DNA from: Adineta steineri
Lineage: Eukaryota; Rotifera; Eurotatoria; Adinetida; Adinetidae
Assembly: GCA_905250115.1 (NCBI GenBank)
Contig: CAJNOI010000001.1
Location: forward strand, 194,580-258,579
DNA: 64,000 nucleotides
Direction of reading: 5' to 3'
The translations under genes were made by a program, and so were the position numbers. Under the pieces are notes generated by a model that was not told the DNA's origin, ran no database searches, and saw only the letters and a program-made list of their open reading frames with translations. Positions 46,327 through 57,307 of this stretch are shown here, in pieces (position 1 is the first letter of the stretch; every line of letters starts with the position of its first letter).

Positions 46327-46409
46327 TTGAGGGTGTGAGTGTGGATTCCATTAAATGTAAACCAAATAGACACATCTGCATCACCCATACCTACACTCAT
46401 GCCCTCAAA
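46327..46409. repeat. TGTGGG-type hairpin repeat, copy 8 (left border of duplication copy B)
   Basis: TTGAGGGTGTGAGTGTGG is opposed by ACCTACACTCATGCCCTCAA. It abuts the truncated coding fragment on its left. Confidence 0.75.
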
Positions 46410-46655
46410 TTCGTAGAAACTCTTTGTTTTCTTTCTAACTGATAGTAATATTATTCATCTTCAAAGAGTTTATTCTCTGCATGCAAGAGAAAAGAAACAC
46501 CTTCATATATACGTCCGAGATAATGTTATATTAAAGAAAGAAACTTATAAAACTGCGCTCTCTCGTTCTGTTTTGCGACAACAAAAAGTATCTTTCTTTA
46601 GTCACGGAACTTACAAAAAAAACATTAAACTTCTATAACTGAGGGTGGGGAACCC
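46340..46655 (+). repeat. direct duplication, copy B (partner 43697-44000)
   Basis: It is collinear with copy A from GTGGATTCCATTAAATG to AACTTCTATAACTGAGGGTG, with scattered substitutions and small indels. The copies are about 2.64 kb apart. Confidence 0.85.
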
Positions 46656-46664
46656 CACCCTGAG
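46639..46664. repeat. TGTGGG-type hairpin repeat, copy 9 (minimal)
   Basis: GAGGGTGGGGAACCCCACCC is a compact palindrome with an AA centre, forming the right border of duplication copy B. Confidence 0.7.
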
Positions 46665-47606
46665 AAAAATTATTTGAGAAAAAATGTTACATAAATAAAG
46701 TGAAATAAATAGTATATGTAATTATTTATTTGTCTATAATAAAAATTTTGTTTATTTTACAAGTTAGTAGTGAACAATTTATCTGGTTATTGACTATTTA
46801 TTGTTAAGGCGAACATTAAATATTACTTCTAATTCATAGGTATTGGAATATTATACATGTATAAGAAAGAGCTTTTGGTTCTGGTAGTTTACGACGAATG
46901 TCAGTACAAAATGAGAGAAATTTTGAAAGTTTAACAATCAAATCGGTTCGGCTTGGTTTGAAAAAACACAAACCGATTTCATTACTCTTATCTATATGCA
47001 TTACAACTTGACTTATTATAAAATATAATTTAATCGTAATTTACTTTTGTTCTTTTCTGCAATATTGACATTTTCCATATTAACATTTCATTTTCTTGGC
47101 ATTTGGTTACTTTTCTTCTGTGATATATAAATTTTTGATTAACAATAGACAAGCACTTTTTTAACATTCTATATTCATTTAAACAGTTAACCTTTTATCT
47201 TATAATAGAATCAAGAATTACAATTGATAGTAAGAGAATAAAAAAGTGATTGGCACTAAATTATCATCAAAAAAACAAGTGTTTTTCTTAGATTTTTATG
47301 ATCTTATTTACATATTTGATAGCAACAGATATACTAAATGAAGAATAATTAGTGAGTATAACAGTACTGTAATTATAACTGTGCTGATCAAACCAGTTCA
47401 GATATTCGAAAAGACTAGTAGAGAATATAAACCATTTTCACTAAAACTACTGTTGTTTCTGAGAACGAGTCGGCAAGCCATTAAATAGTCTGCACTTTCT
47501 CGATCTTGCTATAAATTGATATTATGTAAACTTTCTTTTTTTGTTCTATTCATAAAAGTATACATAAATTTGTTGATATTTGTATTTATAGAACTCAACA
47601 GTACAA
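46665..47606. other. intergenic region upstream of TrkH gene
   Basis: No exon-like sequence was seen. A TTTATAG acceptor-like site lies shortly before the TrkH start. Confidence 0.45.
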
Positions 47607-49758
47607 TTGATGCCAGTGTCAACACGGGATTTGCAAAGAGAGAGACGTGCTTCACGCATCGCTATTGAAACACTTACAGCAATTAACGAAAACTTAGATT
47701 TTTTTAGTACGAATAATACTAATTTAAATAATGTACCATTCCATGAAAAACTTAGTTTTTGTTACCCAACAATTTCGACAGTAACAACACCTGACGTAAT
47801 CCACAAAGTCGATTCACAAGCAATGCACAGCAATATTTCAAAATCGAAAAAGTCTCTATTTGGAAAATATCGCTGGAAAATGAGTCATTATTTTTACATT
47901 CATTTGATGGCGTTTATTTTCAATGGTCTTTTTGGTGGTCTCATCATCTTTTTAATTGAAAACTATTCATCATCACGTAATACATACATGGTTGTGACGT
48001 ATCTTGACGCCTGGTTTACGGCTGTTTCAACCATATGTAGCTGTGGCTTGACTACCATAGATTTTGCTCAACTTTCTCGTGCATCACAACTTGTTATGAT
48101 GGGATTTGCATTCATATCAGGCTTTGCAATTAGTACATTACCAGCACTAGTCATTAAAGCTAAAACATACAAATCTGCTTGTAGTACTGATAGTGATAAT
48201 GAGAAGTGCGATGTTGAATATCACCAAAATTTACCATTATATATTCGTACTGAACTAGCACGGTTACCAACACCGGAAAAATTACGTTATCAAGCATATA
48301 TTATGTGTATTATTCTCATACTCACTCTTTATTTCATAATTTATACTACTGGTTTTCTTGCTATTGGAATATGGCTTCATACACATAGAAGTCCAGAATA
48401 TTTGTTGCAAAACAATATTACTCTCAGCCCATGGTATGTATCAGGTATGCTTACTCTTTTCAGTTTCAATCAAAATGGTTTAACACCTTTCTCAACAAGT
48501 TTGGCACGCTATGTTGATGATATTTTTCTCAATATAGTAATAATTCTGGTAATGTATAGTGTGTTTTGCATGTATTGTCATATGTTTATAATGATATATT
48601 TGTTTTTTGTTCTAGTTGGTAATAAGTGGTTCATCTTTCTTTCCAATTATTCTACGTAATTTCGTTTTTCTCCTTCGTCGTGTTACTTCTTGGCATCACA
48701 AAGTTATATTTGAGTATATTCTTTTAAACAATCATCATCTATCAACTCTTTTATATCCTACATTACAAACTCGTATTTATTTTTTTGTCACTATCATATT
48801 ATATTCAATGTCAATAAGTATTTCACTGATACTCGATGTGACTAGCAATAGTTTACAACAATATAGTTTTGGTATACGTTCTATGATTTTTCTTTTTCAA
48901 ACAATAAATCTTCGATTTTGTGGTTTTCAAACATTCGATATTAGCCTGTTTACAACAGCAACATTGCTCGTTTATTTATTATTGATGGCTACTAAACCAC
49001 AAATGTTGTGTGCACTCGATGAATCACCATTTGAAATCTATTGGTTGACATTAGAAGCTCAAGCAGAAGTCGATAGTGAAACAAATGTATCAATGTCTAT
49101 GCCATGGACGTTACAACGTGCAATGTCAACCGTATCAGGAGCCAATACTGATATTTCGCCCTTCAATCAAATGCAACAATTTTTACGTCGACAAAGTGTT
49201 GCTACGAAAAACCTCGCAAGAAAAGAATTTTCACGAAGTTTGAATGATAAGAGAAGAAAATCGACATATTCAAAACGTATTAAAGCTTTACGTTTACGTT
49301 TATTTCTTAATCATTTCATTCAAGCATTATTTAAACATACATTTAATTTTTTTCTATTAACGCGAACTTGGTTATTTGTCTTTATTTTTCTTATTTGTGT
49401 TATTGAATATCGTCGGATGGCGCCAATCGATCCAGAAATAACACTTTTAAAAATTATCTTCGAAATTATATCTGCATTTGGTGGTGTTGGAATGTCATTA
49501 GGCTATACAAATACGACGACAAGTTTCGCATCTGTTCTCTCATTTGGAAGTAAAATCTTACTCATTATAACTATGCTTATGGGTCGACATCGTGGTTTAT
49601 TAGCATCAATGAAAGATCAAGAAGTAATTGAATATAGTGCTATTAAGATATTGACTCGTCAACGTCAAGAATACATACTTCGATATCAAAAATCTAAAGT
49701 ACATGAAAATAACGATGTCAAAGAAAATGATAATGACTCAACAATTGTATATTTCTAG
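47607..49758 (+). CDS. TrkH/HKT-family potassium transporter
   Basis: Two exons (47607-48548, 48616-49758) give 694 codons plus stop. The family drives K+ (or Na+) uptake across the plasma membrane through four membrane-pore-membrane repeats. The four pore loops are visible: STICSCGLTTIDF (~residue 145), FSFNQNGLTPFS (~287), INLRFCGFQTFD (~413) and SAFGGVGMSLGYT (~602), each with the selectivity-filter glycine. A large cytosolic loop lies between repeats 3 and 4, longer than in bacterial TrkH and reminiscent of fungal Trk. TrkH transporters are absent from most animals, so the gene is a candidate horizontal acquisition (inference). The start is uncertain between two adjacent ATG/TTG codons. 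Confidence 0.88.
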
Positions 49759-50122
49759 AAAAGAATAAAAAAAGATGCAAAATTTTTTCAAAAGGCTCTA
49801 ATGCGACTACTTTCGATGCTTGAGTGAACGACTCTACTTGTTGAATCCTAAAGAAAAAAAGGGACATAATCTTACCAGCAAATGTAAAATAACCTCATTG
49901 ATCATCATGGTTAGTTTTTTTCAATGTAAAAGCGATGGAAAAACTGCGAATCTTATTCATACTAACGAGAAAACCGATCAAATTGATAAATTATCTTTCT
50001 AATGAAGCATAATGGATCGTAGGTTATTAGCTATGCTGAATCTGAGTATTACCACCACAGCAGCCCATACTTTGCTAAAAACAGATTTTTCTAGACAAAA
50101 GAATTCCCAGAAACCAAAACAT

Positions 50123-50169
50123 CTTGAGTGTGGGTGGGTTCCTTCTATATACACACCCACACCCTCAAT
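50123..50169. repeat. TGTGGG-type hairpin repeat, copy 10
   Basis: CTTGAGTGTGGGTGGGTT is opposed by ACACACCCACACCCTCAA with a short loop. Confidence 0.75.
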
Positions 50170-50581
50170 TTTTCACACCAATGACTCCGCATACCAAATT
50201 CGATGAAATTGTTTTTGACTGTTAATTGTTTAGTGTTTCTTGCTGACTTTAGGTATTGTTGAAACTCAATAACCATATGATACTTTATTTTTTTAAACAA
50301 AAACATGAACTGAAAGTGTAACATAGAAACACTACTTGAAAATGGTTAAAAAATAGATGAAGAAAAAATAAGACTGCGTGCTGAAAAAATGAATATTCAG
50401 AACTATTATTAGTCTTTTATTTTTACTTTGAAAAGATATAATCAGACTTTGTTTAATCGACATTCCTATGTAAAAATCTTTGACGAGAAAATCAACCGGA
50501 AAATGTCTAAAAATCTATTACAATCATACGCTTTTAATCGATTTTTAATCAAAAATAACCGAAAAAAAGCAAATTCCCTTA

Positions 50582-50627
50582 ATTATTATAATGAAGTGGG
50601 ATTATAATCGCAATTCATTATAATAAT
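50582..50627. repeat. AT-rich palindrome
   Basis: ATTATTATAATGAA is the exact inverse of TTCATTATAATAAT, separated by about 18 nt. It is a stable stem, not related to the TGTGGG family. Confidence 0.7.
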
Positions 50628-51159
50628 CAAGGAAATCGAGCCTACCCAGGCCTATAGGCTCCGCCGCCTATGATTCATACCCACCATAAAATCTCACGAA
50701 CACAAATCCAGTTCAAAATCTATAAAGCTCCCAATGCCAAACTCACAACCAAGCCTAAGTTTACAAATTCAAATCACAAAGCTTTGGATTTTTTGTATCT
50801 CCAGATACGATATTCTTCCCTGCAACACAGAATAATATATTCTCTTAAGGAAAAAGTGTAATTATAAATTCTAAGGCCAATTAAAAAATATCTTTATCTT
50901 GAAAGTCTACAATATTTTACTGTTGTCTGTTAACCAAAAATATACATATGATAAACTTGTAGAATAAGAAATTCATAAATCCTTGGTTTGATAAACGCTT
51001 TCACTTAGCATAAACCATTTCAGAGTTTATTAGCACCGTTTTACAGAGCAAGAGTAGGTCATTATTTAGATTCTTTTTCAGTATAAAGAATACTCGTTTG
51101 TGAGAATTTCCATAATTACAACACACAATAGTTATACATAAAATGAAAGATGCATGTTA

Positions 51160-51420
51160 TTGAACATCAAACTTTCGTATCTAATTGCCTTTGTATATCT
51201 CATTACTGAAAGATAATTGCATATTGTCGAAAGCGAAATTTTTCATGTAATTGTCTTTATATATCTCATTAGTGAAAGATAATTACGTATGGTGAAACAT
51301 CAAACTTATGCATCTAATTGCCTTTGTGCATCTCATTAGTGGAAGATAATTACATATTGTCGAACGTCAAACTTTTGCATCTAATTGTTTTTGTATATCT
51401 CATTAATGAAAAACACCTCC
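51160..51420 (+). repeat. tandem repeat, ~67-bp unit, about four copies
   Basis: Units start at about 51181, 51246, 51314 and 51381 (word CTAATTG or a one-base variant). Each contains TATATCTCATTAGTGAAAGA and TTGTCGAACATCAAAC-like words. It is a diverged minisatellite with no coding capacity. Confidence 0.8.
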
Positions 51421-51774
51421 TCCATAAACAAAATTTGTTTATCTTTCATTCCTTCATATATATCACATATAGATACTGTGCTCATTATGCGCGTGGACCA
51501 AAAAATATTTTATGCATCACTCAACCATGACGAGAAGAAAGTGTGAGAGTGTGTGCTCATTGTATATTTGCATCGCTATTTTCTTTCGTGCATATTCACA
51601 ACAAACGTATTGGTGTATTCTCGTTCGACGTCAATCCTGTTTAGGTATTGTTTCATCGAAATCACTATTGTACCATTACTGTTGAGTTTCTCTAATTCGC
51701 ACAATATTCTTCATATTAAACATCGTTCAACTATAGAGAAGCTCTGCAATTTTGAAACTAGTTTGTAGATGTGA

Positions 51775-51806
51775 GTGTGGGATGAAGAAAGGACACCCAC
51801 TCTTAC
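51775..51806. repeat. TGTGGG-type hairpin repeat, copy 11 (degenerate)
   Basis: AGATGTGAGTGTGGGATGAAG is followed by GGACACCCACTCTTAC. The loop GGATGAAGAAAGGA is nearly shared with the copy at 55447. Confidence 0.6.
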
Positions 51807-52766
51807 TAAAAAATAGCCCATTCAACATACTTCAGCATATTAAGTAGGTCTGCATTCCTAAACTGTTGCTCGACAATCTTCGGAAATGTGCATTACAAAT
51901 CCTGTCCTGCGGTGTTTTAGAAATTGAATAATTTTATAATAGCTAGCAATCAACATCTAATATCATAAATTTACTAGGTTAGCTATGAAATAGATAATTT
52001 GACTTGAACATGGTTAGGTTCTCGATCAATAATTGAGAGAAAGTAATTCGCAACTTCAATTCCACTGATCACGCTCACTTGTTTCTAGCCTTAGCTCCTA
52101 AATTTTATCGATATTAAACTTATGCAAACTTGCCACGAGTCGAACAAGACCATTCATAGTTCTTTTCATCGATGCCGAAACACACACTGAAGGGATTATT
52201 CACGTCTACGTAAATAGACAAAAACATAAATTTTTGTTATAATACTAACGACTTCATTGGTCATTCGTATTTATTTAAATAAAGAAAATATTTGATTTAT
52301 TTAGTAAGATCAAACTTATTTTTACTCTGATTATTATGATATACTAAAATAGACAAATAAATTCAGTCATTTTATAAGTTGAAACTTACTTTTGAACTGT
52401 GAATGTATTTCATAATTTCTCTCAAGAAAATTAAGTGAAATTTTGAGAAACGAGTAGGAGATTCAGATTCCTTGACTCTGAGAACCTTTGATAAACCTTT
52501 TCAGATACTGCCATTTTTCAAAAAAATAGCTTCTCTTTGACGAAATTATGGTGTCTGCAGATTTCTGTAACACTCGATGATATAACTAATTGCTTTTGGT
52601 TGTCATCATAAAAGAAAATATTATTCAGCTTTTGATTAATTAAGTTGAATTTAGAAAATGATACACTTCAGTTCAAGCAATTTGAGTTAGAACCATTTTT
52701 GTAAAAAAAGTGCTGTATAAATAAAGTTGATGTACCATATAACTATTCTAGATATAAAGGTGATTT

Positions 52767-55733
52767 ATGTTATCAAGATCGATAGATGCGCCGGCTCTTC
52801 CGGCAACTGCACATAATATGAGAAATTTTATTCAGTTCGTGTACACCCATGAACAACTTCTGAAAGAATATGGTGGAATTAAAATAACTCCATTTTCCGA
52901 ATTCAAAGCAGTTTTAAAAAAACATCGAATTAAAATGATGACACCCTCAACTATTCAACAGGTTACTCAGTTACATGAATATGATAGGGTGTATTCTGTA
53001 GCTACAGTGTTCGCTACTGATAAAAATAAACAGAAGCAAGTATTACCGTTAAACGAAATGGATTTCTGGCCATCACTATCGCAATTCGGTACCAAAAAAC
53101 AAATATCAACTATTTCTATTCTACCTAAAACGAGTTATTTTTTGAAACGTATTCCACGAACCGATTTTGATATACGTCAATTATCTCAACGCTCACTTCT
53201 TTCATTGTGCGATAGTAGATGTCTTCGTCAATTTGCTCCGTCTTTAATTCGAGCACATGGACCCGGTGCTATTTTTCCACTAGCTTCTACTCATCAACAT
53301 CTTTTTTCATTTGATTACCACCATGGTGGTGGTCTTCGATATTGGTATATCATACCAGCTAGTGAACGAGACTCTCTAGGACAAATATTTCAACGAGAAA
53401 CAGATTCAATTTGTCTTGAACATGGCAATATATTAATCGATCCTTTAATGTTTGATAAATATGGAATTCGTTATCACCGCATTGTTCAATATCCTAATGA
53501 GATAATTATTCTAGCAGCTGGTGCTCTGTGTCAGAGTTTCACTGAAAATGCAGCTTGGAATGAAACAATTGAATTTGCATTGCCTAGTTGGATTTATGAT
53601 GGCCATGCAAACGTACAAATATCATGTCAATGTAAATTACCTATAAGTTCATTGTCAAAAACAATTGCCGAGGATCCATTTCACCACGATAAAATACAAA
53701 AATATATTGACATCTATCTGAATATTGACACCGATAATAAATATGTAACTGATACAAGTTAGTTCACAATGAAATATTTCTATCGTGTAATGATTTTTAT
53801 ATTTTAGCTAAAGAATATTTAGCAACAAATGTAACATCAACTTTGTTTGATGCTTCTCTGACACCTTGGAATGAATCAGCCGATCAATTATCTATCCCTT
53901 TTATTGAAACCAGTCTATTTGAAAATAGTACTCAAGAAGCTGGTGATTACTTGAATCAAACAATATCAGGGTAGGTTTCCTTTTCGTACTGGCTTGAATA
54001 CTTTACATGTGCTTTAATGTTAAATAACTATCGTTATGAATCAGTGCCCTTCGTAGTATTTGATAGAAAGTTAAAGATTTTATTATATTTTTTTAAATCG
54101 AATTCAATTGAACGAAATACCGATTAGAACTAAGTGATTATTTAAAATATTTTATGTCAAAATTATAAAAAAAACTTTAAAATACTTTCCAGTTTCATTC
54201 ATTGTTCTGTAAGTTTCGTGCTCATTTTCTACTTTACAAATTCAGTATAAATTGGACATAACAGATGGTTTTAGCGATTTGAAAAGCTTGTCTGTATGAT
54301 ATTTTTCAATGTTCTTATAAAAATCATCATTCTACTTTGATACTTATTATAGTGATAATACTGTTTTGAACACATCAAATGAACTCCCAGATTTCACAAC
54401 ATTATATCAGTTCGAAACTATGATGAATTCAACTGATGAGTTACAGCTTTCGTTATTAGAAGGTTTCAACGAACGAACAATCAGAGAAACTGTGGAGAGT
54501 CCGTACATGTTATCTCTAGAAGATATCGCTGATTTACTTTCCACTCCTCCAGCTACTACATTAGCGTCAACATCACATAGTAACATGCAAATCGATGAAT
54601 ATGATAATAATCAAGAAACAAGCTTAGTAAGTAGCGTGAATTCTGTTGTATCTCAAGACATCTAAATTTTTGACGAATAAAATGTTAAAATAACATCAAC
54701 TTACACAAAATCATTAAGTACATATATGTCAGTTTCACGATGACCACTATTTGATCTATTTAGGATAGTTCATCGGTCATGAATATAAATGAACCAACAG
54801 CAGATACTCATGGTCAGAGTATTTTCAAAAAAAAATCTTTTCACACCAACGGACGCAGAGACAACATTTTATATGTGTCCGGTATAAAAGATGAAGTTAT
54901 TCAAAACGATATACGTCGCCATTTTGCTGGTTGTAGAAAAATAATTTTGAAACAGAGCCAGATACCTCCATATCACAAGTATGTTAGTACTCAGTGTTTA
55001 ATGTATTACAATCTATGTTGATTTCGAAGGTACGCATTTGTCTATCATCGTACAAACCGACAAGCCGAATACAATCGAAAACGACGTATTAACCGGCTAC
55101 TTTTTGGTCACAACTGTCACGTTGAATATGCAACTGGTCGCAGTCAGACTTCTAATAGAAATCAAATATCTGAAACATGGAATATTGCAGTACGACAAGT
55201 ACCTGAAAATATCACTGAAGATCTTCTACACAATTTATTTATCGGTTGCCAATCAATGAAATATGTTCCTGCCCGTACGGTTCATAATACGAAGACATCG
55301 GTCACATCAGCTACTAAAACCAAGTTGTTATGGGGGTGAGGTTTATCTTCCGATATTTTCACTTAATGCTGACTTTGTCTTCTACTTTGAAAATTTAATC
55401 ACTCTCAGATATTTTATTTTTATTTCCTTACAGAATGAAATATAACAAAAATCTTGAGGGTGTTGGATGAAGAAAGGATACCCTCCCCCAAGATTTTTTA
55501 CTGCTATACAAGGAAAATATTCTTCTGTTAAAGCATCTGAACATTTTTTAATTTTTGATTTATCCTCATTTATATATTTGTTTAGGTACGCTTTCCTTTA
55601 TTATGATGATCCGAAAGAAGCTGCCGACATTGTAAAAAATGCTGACAAATTTATAATAGACAATCATCCTTTAGTTGTTTCTTTCTACGACGAAAGCAAG
55701 AAAGTTGGGAGAACAAAAACAAAAACCAAGTAG
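52767..55733 (+). CDS. JmjN/JmjC-like pseudo-demethylase fused to two RRM domains
   Basis: Six exons (52767-53757, 53808-53970, 54353-54626, 54764-54978, 55030-55335, 55586-55733) total exactly 698 codons plus stop. Residues ~13-48 resemble JmjN (MRNFIQFVYTHEQLLKEYGG, IKITPFSEFK). Residues ~160-280 follow a KDM4-like JmjC core (FDYHHGGGLRYWYIIPASER, DPLMFDKYGIRYHRIVQYPN, ETIEFALPSW). Aligning on the YWYIIP strand, the Fe(II) ligands His-x-Glu are replaced by Ala173/Thr175 and the distal His by Cys255, so oxygenase chemistry is unlikely. A Ser/Thr-rich acidic linker follows, then RRM1 (NILYVSGI...YAFVYHRT, ~510-580) and RRM2 (WNIAVRQV...WGYAFLYYDD, ~596-690). A nuclear RNA-linked chromatin adaptor is inferred. 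The last intron contains a telomere-like hairpin. Confidence 0.75.
55447..55498. repeat. TGTGGG-type hairpin repeat, copy 12 (intronic)
   Basis: AAAATCTTGAGGGTG is opposed by CCCTCCCCCAAGATTTTT, inside the last intron of the JmjC-RRM gene. Confidence 0.75.
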
Positions 55734-57307
55734 TTGATGACATAATCAAAATCTTATCAAACTCATATGGCATTGAACACAATTTTTCACGACATTTAAA
55801 TCAATATGTTCGAGCTCATTAGTGTTTCTTCTTTGGACATTGAGGTTGACGATTGACTAGATGTTTTTGTCGATAAGTTTTTTCTTTAGCTTTCTAAGAA
55901 TTCAGTATTATCTTAAAAGTATCAATCGATAGCCTTTTTTCTTTCTTCATCTTGCTCGCTTTAATTTGTCAATATTACAATAAATACTGCTCGGTGAAGT
56001 GCTTGTTTTACGATAAATAAGAGAGGCAGATCATATAACCTCTATTAAACAGACAAAATTTATATATGATGATTTTCAAGTTACTAGCCGACGAGATAAT
56101 TAAATGAATATATATTGGAGAGGAATTAATTAACAGTTTTTTATATATCTAAAATGTAGTACATCTTATAAAGGTTCATCCCTCAAAAACCCACTTTTGT
56201 AGTTCCATAAAATATTAGATAAATAGGATTATTGTTCAAATAAAATTTTTGCAAGTATTTTTGCAAACGCCAGTATTATATGATCATGCTTCTCTAGATC
56301 CTATCTATTCTGTACTTTGTTGAAATAAATACATCATGTTTTCATCACTTTCTCTTCCACTTTTATAAGCAACTAGCTATTTTTGTCAACAACTGTTTTT
56401 GACAGCTTAATCTCGTGTCATATTGCCATAGTTGGTTCATCTAAAATCAAATTGTTACAGTGAATTCGACTAAAATTTATTCAATCAATACGTCAGAAAA
56501 GTAAAGAGTAATATCTGTTTGTTCATATATAAATTTCGTTTAAATTAATTATTTATTTGATCGAATAGTAAAAGCATCGAACAGCTTTCTCATTGGGAAC
56601 TTCAATGGCGTAATCAACATGAAGGAGGAGTAAATGGGTAACTGCCCATTGAAATTTTACTCTTGTAAAATTTTCGTTATCGAAACGGATCCTAATCGCA
56701 CTTGATCTTTTATGAAAGATTAACAGAAGAAAATAGAATAACAAACAACAAATGAATGATGAAGTTAGTTTTGGTGTCAAAAATAAGGAATTCAGAATAA
56801 TTGATTCTCGACCTGACACCAATAAAAATGATATTGCTTATTATTTATCAAATAAATAATCAATTAATGACAATGTGAAATATTCTTCGTTGAGAGTGAG
56901 CATGTGGGTGTGAGGTGGATACTCTCTTAGTCTACGTTCACATCCACACTCACACCACTTCGATTCATTTATATTGTCATGAGAGCCAAAATAGTGCAGC
57001 ATATTTTATCGAAAAATTTTTAATTTCTAATGGAACTGAAGTAAGTAAATGTTTTTGGAAGAAGTAAAATATTTTATTATCCGATAATGATTAATGCGAG
57101 ATAAAGATGCAAAACTGTTAAATAAAATAGAAGAAAAAGAATTTGATATGAAGATAAAAGAGTATGGTTAGTTTGAAAAAAGTAAAATTAAAATATAAAG
57201 TAAGTAAGAAATTAGTAAATGGAAAACAATATAGAGCGTATAATTGTCTTCACTTTTAGGTTTTTCAAAAAAGTGTTCATGTTTTTGTGCCAAAGCTTCA
57301 GAAGAGA
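55734..57307. other. gene-free interval
   Basis: It holds one hairpin repeat (56890-56960). A minus-strand ORF (56553-56822) includes protein-like words but has no start or splice context; left uncalled. Confidence 0.45.
56890..56960. repeat. TGTGGG-type hairpin repeat, copy 13
   Basis: TTGAGAGTGAGCATGTGGGTG and GTGAGGTGGAT are opposed by ACATCCACACTCACACCAC. Confidence 0.65.

Larger units (their letters stand above)
49759..52766. other. 3-kb gene-free repeat-bearing interval
   Basis: No convincing exons. It holds two hairpin repeats, an AT palindrome and a 67-bp tandem array, listed separately. Several short plus-strand ORFs lack splice or start context. Confidence 0.55.

Noticed and set aside
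51160..51420. Regularly spaced repeats resembling a CRISPR array
   Set aside because: The units are contiguous ~67-bp tandem copies with no unique spacers, in a eukaryotic genome with introns; it is a minisatellite.
54627..54665. Stop codon ending the third JmjC-gene exon (separate shorter protein)
   Set aside because: A consensus GTAAGT donor at 54627 precedes the stop, and splicing to 54764 keeps frame through two RRMs, giving an exact codon total.
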